The translations under genes and the position numbers were made by a program. From JBMNUM01 sp050946275 (GTDB lineage Bacteria > Actinomycetota > Coriobacteriia > Coriobacteriales > CADBOM01): a stretch of 47,264 nucleotides of DNA. The stretch is taken from NCBI GenBank assembly GCA_050946275.1, contig JBMNUM010000016.1, forward strand, positions 1 to 47,264, given 5' to 3'. The notes beneath the pieces were generated by a model that saw only the letters and a list, made by a program, of their open reading frames with translations, was not told the origin of the DNA and made no database searches. Shown piece after piece: positions 13,604 through 21,701 of the stretch (position 1 is the stretch's first letter; each line of letters starts with the position of its first letter).

Positions 13604-14965
13604 GTGGCATCCCGGGATAATCGTGCGGTTTCCGATGCCCCTATGCGGTCGAGGAGCGCTGCGGAGGCGGGCTGGCACGAGTCGCGCTACAACATAGGCG
13701 CGCGGCTTCCGGGATCGGATTCCGTCGTCGTCGCCAACCTGTTCCGGGGAACCTGCTGCGAGGTCACGCCGCTCGAGGGGGCGTTGCTGCGGAGGCTGGA
13801 CGAGATCGATGAGGGCCATCCCGTCGTGGAGCGTCTCGCCAAACGCGGTATCATCTGCGACTTCGAAGAGCGGGCCATGCTGGAGGCTATGGGGCGTGCG
13901 GCGTGCGCCGCCCCGATCGAGGTGTCCCTCACCATCTGCCCGACCATGAACTGTAACTTCGACTGCCCGTACTGCTTCCAGGAGCATGCGCAGCCCAGTG
14001 GCGCCGGCATGGATGAAAGCGTCCAGGATGATGTGGTCGGGCTTGCCGAGCGCATGCTCGATGCGAGCCGCGCCAAAACCCTGCGCGTCATGTGGTTCGG
14101 CGGAGAGCCGCTCCTCGCGCCCGGGGTGATCGAGTCGCTGTCCGCGCGTCTCTCCGCGCTCGCCGAATCGCGCGGTGCGAGCTATCGGGCGCGAATCACC
14201 ACGAACGGCTTCCTCCTCGACCGCGATGCCTCGGAGATGCTGGGGAGGGCTTCGGTCGAGTCGGCGGTCATCACCATGGATGGAGTGGGCGCCGATCACG
14301 ACGCAACGCGCCACCTGAAAGGGGGAGGCCCGACCTTCGAGCGCATCGTCGCCAACCTACGCGATACGAGGCATCCGTTCAAGATCGCCGTCCGGCACAA
14401 CATCCACCAGGGCAACTGGCACACGGCCTCCGGGCTCGAGGCGCTGGTCGAGCGCCTGTCGCGGGAGTCGGGCAACGACATCTCGTACCTGCCGGCGCTC
14501 GTCTCGGGCAATGCGGCCGCGGATGCGCGTGGCGGATGCGTGGCGGTTCTCGATGGCGCCCGGGCGGCCGAGGTGGCCATGCGGCAGGAGGCGGAGCGCT
14601 TCGAGGCGGGACGAGGGCACTACTGCGGGGCGAACCAGCTCTTCAACGTGTCGATCGACGAGAGCGGCAGGCTGTACAAGTGCTGGGAGGCGCTGGATAA
14701 GCCGGAGGAGTCCTTCGGGCGGGCGTGCGCATGGGATCCCATCAATCCCTTCGCCACTGCAGATGCCGCGGACAACCTCACGCGATTCCTGAACATCGTC
14801 GGACCGATTCCCGACGAGGAGTGCCGCGAGTGCCTATGGTTGCCCCTTTGCGTGGGCGGATGCCCCTATAAGCGGTTCTCCGGTGCACGCAACTGCGTGC
14901 CCTTCAAGGATGATCCCGAGGGCTTCGTCTTGTCGCTCCATGCGGCGAGGCATCGCACGCCCTAG
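13604..14965 (+). CDS. Radical SAM/SPASM peptide maturase
   Basis: A 453-aa enzyme. Residues about 20-100 form an N-terminal region of the kind used for precursor binding. CNFDCPYCF gives the radical SAM CX3CX2C (C117, C121, C124), MWFGGEPLL is the SAM-binding GGE motif, and ITTNGFLLD and ITMDGVGADHD are later barrel strands as in anSME/PqqE-like enzymes. The C-terminal SPASM domain has Cys at YKCWEA, CRECLWLPLCVGGCPYKRF and NCVPF for two auxiliary clusters. The GTG at 13604 follows GAGGAGG. The convergent gene at 15021 encodes a leader-type precursor and is the likely substrate. The modification (thioether or other) cannot be read from sequence alone. Confidence 0.9.
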   Translation: MASRDNRAVSDAPMRSRSAAEAGWHESRYNIGARLPGSDSVVVANLFRGTCCEVTPLEGALLRRLDEIDEGHPVVERLAKRGIICDFEERAMLEAMGRAACAAPIEVSLTICPTMNCNFDCPYCFQEHAQPSGAGMDESVQDDVVGLAERMLDASRAKTLRVMWFGGEPLLAPGVIESLSARLSALAESRGASYRARITTNGFLLDRDASEMLGRASVESAVITMDGVGADHDATRHLKGGGPTFERIVANLRDTRHPFKIAVRHNIHQGNWHTASGLEALVERLSRESGNDISYLPALVSGNAAADARGGCVAVLDGARAAEVAMRQEAERFEAGRGHYCGANQLFNVSIDESGRLYKCWEALDKPEESFGRACAWDPINPFATADAADNLTRFLNIVGPIPDEECRECLWLPLCVGGCPYKRFSGARNCVPFKDDPEGFVLSLHAARHRTP

Positions 14966-15020
14966 GGAGCTTGCAGGTATTCGATGGGTCTCGTCCGCTC
15001 GCTCTACGCGAGAGATGCAG

Positions 15021-15215
15021 CTAGCAGTGGACGTAGTGCGCGTAGCCCCCGCAGGTGTAGTCCTCGCAAAGCCAGCTGCCGCCGCCCGCGACGGCCTCGA
15101 GCTCGTCGTCGGAGAGCTCGTATCCCGCCTCGGTGGCAAGCTTCAGCAGCTCCTCGGGGGTCTTGCATCCCTTGGCCTTCTCCAACAGCTCCGGACTCAG
15201 GTTATCGATGTTCAC
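15021..15215 (-). CDS. RiPP precursor with Nif11-like leader and Cys-containing core
   Basis: A 64-aa peptide. The leader (residues 1-45) contains LSPELLEKAKGCKTPEELL and YELSDDELEAVAGG, ending in the double glycine typical of Nif11/NHLP leaders. The 19-residue core is GSWLCEDYTCGGYAHYVHC, with three Cys and aromatic residues, suited to radical-SAM crosslinking or disulfides. Start is GTG at 15215 after AAGGAGG. It is convergent with the SPASM maturase 55 bp away, an unusual orientation for a precursor. No dedicated transporter or C39 peptidase is adjacent. Class assignment is inference; the leader type is clear. Confidence 0.85.
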   Translation of the reverse strand: MNIDNLSPELLEKAKGCKTPEELLKLATEAGYELSDDELEAVAGGGSWLCEDYTCGGYAHYVHC

Positions 15216-15453
15216 CGTCGTTCCTCCTTGTGTGCGGTTATTCCGACTGCGGGCTCAACGCCCATGTCACCCCACCCCTTGCACTTATGCACATAATACG
15301 GCGGCACGGCGGAGTCCTTCCCAAAACCTGGATATATCTTGGGGCTCGATGCGGGCAGGTGCACATGGTCCGGCTGCTTCGCGCATGGTCTGGCTGCTTG
15401 GTTCTACGGGTGGGCTATGATGGTCACATGTCGAATCCGGCGAAAGCGAGGCG

Positions 15454-16269
15454 ATGATGTTGACGAAGACGATGCGCGTGTGGATGCTCGGCGCGGCTTG
15501 CGTGCTTGCGCTCGCGTTGGCGGGCTGCGCGCAGGACGGGGCGGAGGCTTCCGTCGGCGATACAGCCTCATCCGAGACGGCAACGGCGGAGGCGGCTGCT
15601 GGGACCGCCGCCGAGGACGGCGTGACCCTCTCCGACGATTCGTCCGGCTTCGTGCTGCTCAGCGAGGCGGTTCCCGACGCGATCCTCGAGATCCGCTACT
15701 ACTCCACCTACAACTTCGTGGGCGACCGCATCGACGGCTACGAGGAGCCGCTCGCGTTCCTGACGAAGGAGGCCGCTGCGGCGCTCAAGGACGTGAGCGA
15801 CGACCTGGTGAAGAAGGGCTACCGCCTGAAGATCTACGATGCCTACCGGCCCCAGATGGCGGTGACGAACTTCGTCGAGTGGGCTCAGGATTCCGACGAC
15901 ACCCGCATGAAGGAGTACTTCTACCCCGAGCTGGAGAAGGACGTGCTCTTCCCGCAGGGCTATATCGCCGAGCACTCGGGCCACAGCCGCGGCAGCACCG
16001 TCGACCTGACGCTCTTCGACATGAAGACCGAGAAGGAAGTCGACATGGGCGGCACGTTCGACTACTTCGGCGAGCTCAGCCACCCGGATTACACGGACAT
16101 CACCGACGAGCAGTACGCGAACCGCATGATTCTGCGTGATGCGATGATGGCGCATGGCTTCAAGCCCCTCGAGGAGGAGTGGTGGCACTTCACCCTCGAG
16201 AACGAGCCGTATCCGGACACGTACTTCACCTTCCCGATCAACAGCGAGTCGCTCGAGGCGGGGGAGTAG
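15454..16269 (+). CDS. VanX/DdpX-like D-Ala-D-Ala dipeptidase lipoprotein (M15D)
   Basis: A 271-aa exported zinc peptidase. The N-terminus is a lipoprotein signal (VWMLGAACVLALALAGC, lipobox LAGC), followed by an Ala/Glu/Thr linker. The catalytic domain has the M15 motif SGHSRGSTVDLTLFD (zinc His and Asp) and EEWWHFTLEN (catalytic Glu, zinc His); YDAYRP is the conserved VanX segment. VanX-type enzymes cleave D-Ala-D-Ala; as a surface lipoprotein it more likely recycles cell-wall dipeptide than gives vancomycin resistance, and no vanHA genes are nearby. Start is ATG at 15454 or 15457. A role in processing the neighbouring RiPP is possible only as speculation. Confidence 0.9.
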   Translation: MMLTKTMRVWMLGAACVLALALAGCAQDGAEASVGDTASSETATAEAAAGTAAEDGVTLSDDSSGFVLLSEAVPDAILEIRYYSTYNFVGDRIDGYEEPLAFLTKEAAAALKDVSDDLVKKGYRLKIYDAYRPQMAVTNFVEWAQDSDDTRMKEYFYPELEKDVLFPQGYIAEHSGHSRGSTVDLTLFDMKTEKEVDMGGTFDYFGELSHPDYTDITDEQYANRMILRDAMMAHGFKPLEEEWWHFTLENEPYPDTYFTFPINSESLEAGE

Positions 16270-16352
16270 GACGCCGTTGCCATGGCGCGCGGCCGGGAGC
16301 GGTTTGCCAGCGGGTTTTCGGATCCGGGCCTTCTGAGCGCGCGGTCGGCCCG

Positions 16353-17711
16353 TTACGCCGTCAGCCTAGCGTAGGCGCGCTTGCGCACGAGGAAGAAGGC
16401 GATCAGCATCGCCACGCTCGTGACCATCCAGCTCACGGGATACACCGCAACTAACGTCTGGAAATCCGGGTTCCATTGGAAGATGGTGAGCACCCATGCG
16501 ATGCGCAGGGCGCATGAACCCGCGACGGTGATGACCGCGGGCGTCATCGACCAGCCCATCCCGCGCATGGCGCCTGCGGAGACCTCGAACACGACGGCGA
16601 TGAACTGGAATGCCGTGCCGCTCCACAAGCGAATGAGCCCGTAGTCGATCGCCGCCTGGTCGGTGGTGAACACGTGCAGCGCCGTCGGGCCGAGCGCGAG
16701 CCATGCCGCGTTGAGGATGAGCGCGCATGCGGCGGCGAACGCCATGCACAGGCCGAACACCCGGTTGCACCTGTCGAGCTTGCCGGCGGCGTAGTTCTGC
16801 CCGATGAACGTGACCGCTGCCTGCGCGAAGGCGCTCATGAAGAAGTAGGTGTAGAACTCGTAGTTGAGCGCGGCCGCCACACCCGCGGTCGATGCAGCGC
16901 CGAAGCTGTTGACCGCAGACTGGATGACCACGTTCGATAGCGAGAACACCACGCCCTGGATGCCGGCTGGCAGGCCGATCTTGAGGATGACGGCGAGGTC
17001 GGACCGTGTGGGGCGCACGAGCTTCCAGGAGAGCCGATAGGGTTCCTCCTCCTTCATGAGGAAGCGTATGACGATGACGGCGCCCACGGCGTTCGCGATG
17101 ACGGTGGCGAGCGCGATGCCCGCCACGCCGAGGGGCACCACCGTCACGAACGCGATGTCGAGCCCGCAGTTGATCAGCACCCCCGCGATGAGCGCGTAGA
17201 GCGGCCGCATCACGTCGCCCTTGCTGCGCAGCACCGCTGAGGCGAAGTTGTAGAGCATCGCGAACGGCATTCCCGCGAAGTAGATACCGAGGTACGTGAC
17301 GGCGGGGGCGAACGCATCCTCGGGCATCGAGATGAGAGACAGGATCGGCTTCACGAAGACGATGCCGATGACGAGCAGCAGCACGCCGCTGGCAAGGGCG
17401 ACGAAGATGGACGTGTGGACGGCCGACCCGATCCTCTGCGGCTGCCCTTGGCCGATGCGCATCGCGACGAGGACGTTCGTGCCGATCGAGAGGCCCGTGA
17501 ACAGGCTGATGAGCAGCAGGGCGACGGGCACCGTTCCCCCGATGGCCGCGAGGGCCTCGGAGCCGACGAACAGTCCGGCCACCGCCGAATCGGCCGAGTT
17601 GAAGAGCTGCTGCAGGATGCTCGCGATGGCGATGGGCATGGCGAAGCGCACGAGCTTGCCCGCGAGCGGGCCGTCGAGCATGTCGATGCTATTCGTTCTC
17701 GCCTTTCCCAT
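16353..17711 (-). CDS. MATE-family efflux transporter
   Basis: A 452-aa inner-membrane protein with about twelve hydrophobic segments in two similar halves. The start MLDGPLAGKLVRFAMPIAIASILQQLFNSADSAVAGLFVG is diagnostic of the MATE/DinF branch, and AVLRSKGDVMRPLYALIAGVLINCGLDIAFV is the conserved loop after TM4-5. It would export drugs or metabolites using Na+ or H+. I begin at the ATG at 17711; the frame continues upstream to 17843 through sequence that overlaps a terminator and does not look like MATE. It is convergent with the VanX-like gene; 16270-16352 shows no clear hairpin. Confidence 0.9.
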   Translation of the reverse strand: MGKARTNSIDMLDGPLAGKLVRFAMPIAIASILQQLFNSADSAVAGLFVGSEALAAIGGTVPVALLLISLFTGLSIGTNVLVAMRIGQGQPQRIGSAVHTSIFVALASGVLLLVIGIVFVKPILSLISMPEDAFAPAVTYLGIYFAGMPFAMLYNFASAVLRSKGDVMRPLYALIAGVLINCGLDIAFVTVVPLGVAGIALATVIANAVGAVIVIRFLMKEEEPYRLSWKLVRPTRSDLAVILKIGLPAGIQGVVFSLSNVVIQSAVNSFGAASTAGVAAALNYEFYTYFFMSAFAQAAVTFIGQNYAAGKLDRCNRVFGLCMAFAAACALILNAAWLALGPTALHVFTTDQAAIDYGLIRLWSGTAFQFIAVVFEVSAGAMRGMGWSMTPAVITVAGSCALRIAWVLTIFQWNPDFQTLVAVYPVSWMVTSVAMLIAFFLVRKRAYARLTA

Positions 17712-17823
17712 ATTCCCATTCTGCCACGCGCGTTTCACCCATCTGCCGCGCTTCGTTCGCGGTTCGCAGCAGGGGAGCGCGTCGCATCGGTGAGCGACGG
17801 CCGGGGCCGGCTCGGTCATAAAA

Positions 17824-17867
17824 CGAACCCCCTCGGCGTCCATCTTCGGGCCGAGGGGGGGGGTTCG
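17824..17867 (-). terminator. Rho-independent terminator after the flavin reductase gene
   Basis: Reading leftward, CGAACCCC..CCTCGGC pairs with GCCGAGGGGGTTCG and TTTTAT follows at once. It lies 43 bp past the stop codon of the leftward flavin reductase. Confidence 0.75.
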
Positions 17868-17909
17868 CTAAAGATGCGGGATTCCGCGAGTTCCGAGGGT
17901 GTCGCGGCA

Positions 17910-18473
17910 CTACATCAGCTTCATGCCCGCATCCCAGGCGCCGCCGACCTCCTCGCCGACGGCGCGGTAGATGCGCCTCGTCGAATCGTAGACGATCGGA
18001 CGCATCTTGCCGAAGTCGACGCGGCCCTCGTCGTCGAGGATCGACTCGTCGACGCGCGTGTTCACGATCTCGCCCACGATGCGCGCGCCGTGCGCGTCGC
18101 CCTGGATCGAGGTGACCTTGCACTCCATCGTCAGCGGGAACTCCTCGATGACCGGCGCATCCACGAACTCGGACTTCACGAACGTCAGGCCGGACTTCGC
18201 CGCCTTGTCCTCCTTGCGGCCCGTCGCGATGCCGAAGTAGTCGGCCTCGACGACGTGGGCGACGTCCGCCGGCGCCACGGTGAAGGCGCCGCGTGCCACG
18301 ATGTTCTCGGTGGTCTTGTGGTCGCCGATGTTCACGCATATCTCGTGGCGCGAGCACTCGCCGGCCCACGCGACGTTCATCGCGTTGGGGGTGCCGTCCT
18401 CGCCGTAGCTCGCCACGATGAACACCGATTGCGGGAACAGCTCGCCCGCGTTGCCCAGATTCTTCTTGGTCAT
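17910..18473 (-). CDS. Flavin reductase family protein (FMN-binding split barrel)
   Basis: A 187-aa protein. QSVFIVASYGEDGTPNAMNVAWAGECSRHEICVNI is the flavin-reductase-like (DIM6/NTAB) start, in which the backbone and Ser/Asn hold FMN. IVARGAFTVAPADVAHVVEADYFG and the KSEFVDAPVIEEFPLTMECKV segment follow in family order. It probably reduces flavins or acts as an FMN-dependent oxidoreductase with NAD(P)H. The ATG at 18473 follows GGGAGGACAATC; the upstream extension to 18596 overlaps the next gene. It is in the same orientation as the phosphatase gene upstream but separated by a terminator. Confidence 0.88.
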   Translation of the reverse strand: MTKKNLGNAGELFPQSVFIVASYGEDGTPNAMNVAWAGECSRHEICVNIGDHKTTENIVARGAFTVAPADVAHVVEADYFGIATGRKEDKAAKSGLTFVKSEFVDAPVIEEFPLTMECKVTSIQGDAHGARIVGEIVNTRVDESILDDEGRVDFGKMRPIVYDSTRRIYRAVGEEVGGAWDAGMKLM

Positions 18474-18565
18474 GATTGTCCTCCCTGCTCGGTTACGGTT
18501 GTAATCTCTACAGGATGGATTATGCCCTAGCGTCGCAGGGGCAACCAGTACTGTCTTTTTGGAAA

Positions 18566-18588
18566 GCGCCTGGCTTTCTGCTAGGCGC
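18566..18588 (-). terminator. Hairpin overlapping the phosphatase stop codon
   Basis: GCGCCT (18566-18571) pairs with AGGCGC (18583-18588) around an 11-nt loop that contains the leftward stop codon; TTTCC follows on the minus strand. It probably ends the phosphatase transcript. Confidence 0.5.
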
Positions 18589-19165
18589 CGACCCACTCGT
18601 GGGGGACGGTCCAGGCGCCGTTCTCGTCGACTGCGCTGGTGTAGATCGCGCAGTTGGCGATGAAGGTCGACCAGTAGGCGCCATCAGAGCCGGGGGTCAG
18701 GTACTCGAGCGCGCCCTTCATGGCGATCGCGTGCGTGGAGACAAGGATGTCCTCGCGGTCGGCCAGTGGGCGCACGTCCTCCAGGAACGCGCCCATGCGC
18801 GCGACGATCTCGTCAAGGGGCTCCATGCCCTCGGGGGCGGGGGTGTGCGCGAAGTCCTTGAAGAAGGCGATCACCTCGGGCGTCGGGTTCTCCAGGCTCA
18901 TGCCCTCGTAGGGACCGTAGTCCATCTCGATCAGGCGCTCGTCGACTGTCTGGGGGATATCCGGCGCGATGATCTCCGCCGTACGAACCGCGCGGACGAG
19001 CGGGCTCGTGTAGACGCGCGCGAAGCGAACGCCCGCTTGCCGCAGGAGCTCGCCGGCCTCGCGGGCCTGCTCGGCGCCCACCTCGTTGAGCGGGTTGTCG
19101 CTCCTGCCCTGCAGCTGCTTGGCGACGTTGCCCGCCGTCTGTCCATGTCGAATGATGTAGAGCAT
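18581..19165 (-). CDS. Histidine phosphatase superfamily (phosphoglycerate-mutase-like) protein
   Basis: A 194-aa cytosolic phosphatase. MLYIIRHGQTAGN carries the RHG phospho-His motif (R6, H7, G8), RVYTSPLVRAVRTAEII the second Arg, MDYGPYEGMS the conserved acidic loop, and ILVSTHAIAMKGALEYL the second catalytic His. The length matches GpmB/CobC-like broad-specificity phosphatases rather than glycolytic Gpm. Substrate unknown. The ATG is preceded by a weak purine stretch (AAAGCGAGAACGGGC). An inverted repeat lies upstream. Confidence 0.9.
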   Translation of the reverse strand: MLYIIRHGQTAGNVAKQLQGRSDNPLNEVGAEQAREAGELLRQAGVRFARVYTSPLVRAVRTAEIIAPDIPQTVDERLIEMDYGPYEGMSLENPTPEVIAFFKDFAHTPAPEGMEPLDEIVARMGAFLEDVRPLADREDILVSTHAIAMKGALEYLTPGSDGAYWSTFIANCAIYTSAVDENGAWTVPHEWVGA

Positions 19166-19197
19166 GCCCGTTCTCGCTTTCGCACGCCTCGATTATC

Positions 19198-19249
19198 CCC
19201 CAGCTGACAAAAGTAGCGTGATTTCTGCAAGAAATGTCAGCTGTGGGGT
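19198..19249. other. Long imperfect inverted repeat upstream of the phosphatase gene
   Basis: CCCCCAGCTGACA (19198-19210) pairs with TGTCAGCTGTGGGG (19236-19249), one bulge; the loop holds an inner ATTTCT/AGAAAT pairing. It lies between the stop of the leftward TetR gene and the phosphatase start, so it could terminate the former or regulate the latter. A GATAAT box (19193-19198, minus strand) is next to it. Confidence 0.4.
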
Positions 19250-19271
19250 AAAACGCTATCACACTTCCGGT

Positions 19272-19865
19272 TTAGCGTGTTCCGTCGAGCAGATGGCGGG
19301 CGGAGACATCCGCGACGCCGGCGGCGAGCTCCTCGAACTGGGCTCGTGCCTCAGAGAGGGGCCGGTCGGTTTCGGCGATCCAACGATGCACGAATGCGAC
19401 GATGGCTCCCGCCGAGAAGGCGCAGCGCAGCCGGTGCTCCATACCCGCACCGTGCTCGCCGAAGCGTGCCCCGGCTTCGGCGAAGGAATCCCCGATACCC
19501 TCGATAAGGCATTTGGCCAGAGAACCGTCGTCGGCCGGCAGCAGCGCGCGGAGAAGGGTCTCGTGGCGGGCGAGCGCATTCATGATGCAGGAGCTGAAGT
19601 CGTCGTCGCGACCCGTGGCGGTTCGCCTCTCGGCGGATTCGAGGCTCTCGGCCCGCACGTCTTCCACGAGCTCGTTGACGAGCGCGGCGAAGAGCTCGGT
19701 TGCGCCGGCATGATGCAGGTAGAAGGCGTTGCGGCTGATACCCGCCCGCCGGCACAGGTCGCTCACGGTGATGGACGCCACTGGGCCCTCCGCCACCAGC
19801 TCCATGAAGGCGGTGCGGATCGCGCCCTCGGTGCGCACATAGCGAAGGTCGTCAACGTTTGGCAT
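19272..19865 (-). CDS. TetR-family transcriptional regulator
   Basis: A 197-aa repressor. YVRTEGAIRTAFMELVAEGPVASITVSDLCRRAGISRNAFYLHHAGATELFAAL is the N-terminal HTH domain with the TetR recognition pattern (xxAGISRNAFYLHHxxxxELF). The C-terminal helical domain has no recognisable ligand pattern. The ATG at 19865 follows GGAGG; an ATT at 19883 is not needed. It is divergent from the MBL-rubredoxin gene, with a GTCAATTGAC palindrome between them, so it probably represses that gene and itself. Confidence 0.88.
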   Translation of the reverse strand: MPNVDDLRYVRTEGAIRTAFMELVAEGPVASITVSDLCRRAGISRNAFYLHHAGATELFAALVNELVEDVRAESLESAERRTATGRDDDFSSCIMNALARHETLLRALLPADDGSLAKCLIEGIGDSFAEAGARFGEHGAGMEHRLRCAFSAGAIVAFVHRWIAETDRPLSEARAQFEELAAGVADVSARHLLDGTR

Positions 19866-19939
19866 CGTTCCTCCATTAATCAAGAGTTGCGTGACACGCG
19901 CATCAGGTCTGCAACATATGTGACACGGTCCAGTTATTT

Positions 19940-19978
19940 GTCAATTGACCATTTTAAGTGACATCTGTACCCTACAAT
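19940..19978 (+). promoter_or_regulatory. Candidate operator and -10 box before the MBL-rubredoxin gene
   Basis: A perfect GTCAATTGAC palindrome (19940-19949) and a TACAAT -10-like box (19973-19978) lie in the divergent TetR/MBL region. TGTGACAC and GTGACA copies flank it. No good -35 at 16-18 bp is visible, so the promoter assignment is tentative. Confidence 0.35.
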
Positions 19979-20013
19979 GAGCATTGAAAACTGTCAAAGA
20001 GGAGGCGGTTTCG

Positions 20014-20982
20014 TTGATTAAGATCAAGCCCGTTATCTACCGCGACGGCGGATTCATGGCCCAGCCGTTCGCCTTCGGCGGCGAGGACGGACCCGAGGGG
20101 TTCGACGCCGCCCAGCTCTATCGCTCGGGTCTGCAGAACTACGTGATCGACACGGGCGACGAGGTGATTCTCGTCGACACCGGCCTGCCTGCGGGCACGC
20201 CCGAGGAATCGCCCGATGAGACGACGCCGATCTACACCGGCCATGACGTCACGCCTTACATGGAGGCGCTCGCCGCGCTCGGCTACGCTCCCGAGTGGGT
20301 GAGCAAGATACTGCTCACCCACAAGCACTCCGACCACTCCGGCGAGCTGGCGAAGTTCCCGAACGCGCAGATCCTCGTCAATGAGCACGAGGTCGATGCC
20401 GACGAGCTCGCGGGCTTGCCCAATATCGTGCCCGTCGCCTTCACCGATGGCCCGTTCAAGAACTTCCCTGAGAGCCAGAAGGTGGCCGAGGGCGTCTGGT
20501 ACATCCGTGCCGAGGGCCACACCAAGGGCAACTCGATCGTCATCGTCGAGGATGCCGAGGAGGGTCTCTTCTACATGATTCATGGCGACGTGACCTATAC
20601 GGACGAGGCGCTCTACGCCAACAAGCTGTCCGTGGTCTACGAGGACATCGCGCTGGCGCGCGAGACGCTCGACCGCGTGCGCGAGTTCATCTCCGCCAAC
20701 CCCACGGTCTATCTCTCGACGCACACGCCGCTTGGCGTGGAGAACCTCGAGACAAAGCGGGTCGTCGACCTCGACAACCCGCCCGAGACCATCCCCGTGG
20801 GCGAGATTACCTTCAAGACGCGCACCGGCAAGTACGTGTGCTCGGTGTGCGGCTATGTGTACGATCCCGAGGTCGGTGACGAGACGCAGGGCATCCCGGC
20901 CGGCACGCCCTTCGAGGAGCTGCCGGACGACTGGCATTGTCCGCGCTGCAAGCGCCCCAAGGACGCGTTCAACGCTGCGTAA
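20014..20982 (+). CDS. Metallo-beta-lactamase-fold hydrolase fused to C-terminal rubredoxin
   Basis: A 322-aa fusion. The N-terminal MBL domain has LLTHKHSDHSGEL (HxHxDH, about residues 102-108), GHTKGNS and IHGDV (further metal ligands) and STHTPLG. Residues about 272-320 are a complete rubredoxin, with CSVCGYVYDPEVGD and CPRCKRPKDAF iron-binding knuckles. A diiron MBL with rubredoxin recalls flavodiiron O2/NO reductases, but the flavodoxin domain is missing, so electrons may pass straight from rubredoxin or the MBL may be hydrolytic. The TTG at 20014 follows AGAGGAGG at 8 nt; the ATT/TTG codons upstream lack such a site. A ferritin-like gene follows after 54 bp. Confidence 0.88.
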   Translation: MIKIKPVIYRDGGFMAQPFAFGGEDGPEGFDAAQLYRSGLQNYVIDTGDEVILVDTGLPAGTPEESPDETTPIYTGHDVTPYMEALAALGYAPEWVSKILLTHKHSDHSGELAKFPNAQILVNEHEVDADELAGLPNIVPVAFTDGPFKNFPESQKVAEGVWYIRAEGHTKGNSIVIVEDAEEGLFYMIHGDVTYTDEALYANKLSVVYEDIALARETLDRVREFISANPTVYLSTHTPLGVENLETKRVVDLDNPPETIPVGEITFKTRTGKYVCSVCGYVYDPEVGDETQGIPAGTPFEELPDDWHCPRCKRPKDAFNAA

Positions 20983-21036
20983 AGGCTGCTCAAGCGGCTA
21001 GAAGGCATGAGAATTCGAACGGACAGGAGTGGAAAC

Positions 21037-21525
21037 ATGGCAGACAAGCAAGCCGAGATTCAGGCATTGCAGGCAATCGTGACGGGACTCTCGAGCCAGA
21101 GCTTCGCTCATCGCATCCAGGGGCTCGTCTTTGGGTCGAAGGGTCTGCAGGCACTGGCCGACAAGTACGCGGAGCACGCTGACGAGGAGATGGGCTGGGT
21201 CGAGAAGTTCGCGAACCGCATCCTCGATCTGGGCGGCGAGATCAAGATCGAGGCCACGCCCGAGGTGAAGGTCTACGACGACATCGTCGAGTACCTCAAG
21301 AGCGAGCAGCAGGTCTCCATCGACGGCATCGCCCTGGTGACCTCCATGATGCCGGTGTTCGCAGAGGACTTCGTGGCCTACGAGGACATGAAGGCCTACC
21401 TGCTCGACGAGGACGCCGACCTGCAGGAGACGAACCAGGACCTCGAGCTCATCGAGCTCATCGGCGTGCAGAACTGGCTCGTCCAGAAGCTGACCAGCGC
21501 CGCTGCGGGCACCGCTGCCGAGTAG
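21037..21525 (+). CDS. Ferritin-like (bacterioferritin/Dps-type) diiron protein
   Basis: A 162-aa four-helix-bundle protein. DKYAEHADEEMGWVEKFANRILDLGGE has the bacterioferritin-like E..H..EE arrangement with LxxLGGE ending the second helix, and DEDADLQETNQDLELIELIGVQNWL is a fourth helix with acidic metal ligands. It likely stores iron or detoxifies peroxide. The ATG at 21037 follows AGGAG. It is cotranscribed with the MBL-rubredoxin gene, which together suggests an oxygen or peroxide defence unit in an anaerobe under the divergent TetR regulator. A strong hairpin follows. Confidence 0.85.
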   Translation: MADKQAEIQALQAIVTGLSSQSFAHRIQGLVFGSKGLQALADKYAEHADEEMGWVEKFANRILDLGGEIKIEATPEVKVYDDIVEYLKSEQQVSIDGIALVTSMMPVFAEDFVAYEDMKAYLLDEDADLQETNQDLELIELIGVQNWLVQKLTSAAAGTAAE

Positions 21526-21556
21526 GCGCGGGCTTCAGCCGCAAGCAAGATGTGAG

Positions 21557-21587
21557 CTGGCCGGACGACGGGGGGTCGTCCGGCCAG
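21557..21587 (+). terminator. Terminator hairpin after the ferritin-like gene
   Basis: CTGGCCGGACGAC (21557-21569) pairs perfectly with GTCGTCCGGCCAG (21575-21587) over a 5-G loop, 31 bp after the stop codon; TCTGCT follows. Confidence 0.7.
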
Positions 21588-21701
21588 TCTGCTAGGAGGC
21601 GAGTGGGGCCCCGGGCACGCCGTGGAACGCGCCCGGGGGGTGCGTCCCACTTCGGGGGGAGCTCCATTTCCGCTGCTCCCATGGGAAAGACGAGGAGACT
21701 C

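Noticed and set aside
15286..15305. TTGCAC and ATAATA boxes as a promoter for the VanX-like gene
   Set aside because: The spacing is only about 8 bp, too short for a sigma-70 promoter; no convincing promoter found there.
16353..17843. Longer N-terminus for the MATE transporter
   Set aside because: The added 44 residues are not hydrophobic or MATE-like and reach into the terminator at 17824; the ATG at 17711 fits family length.
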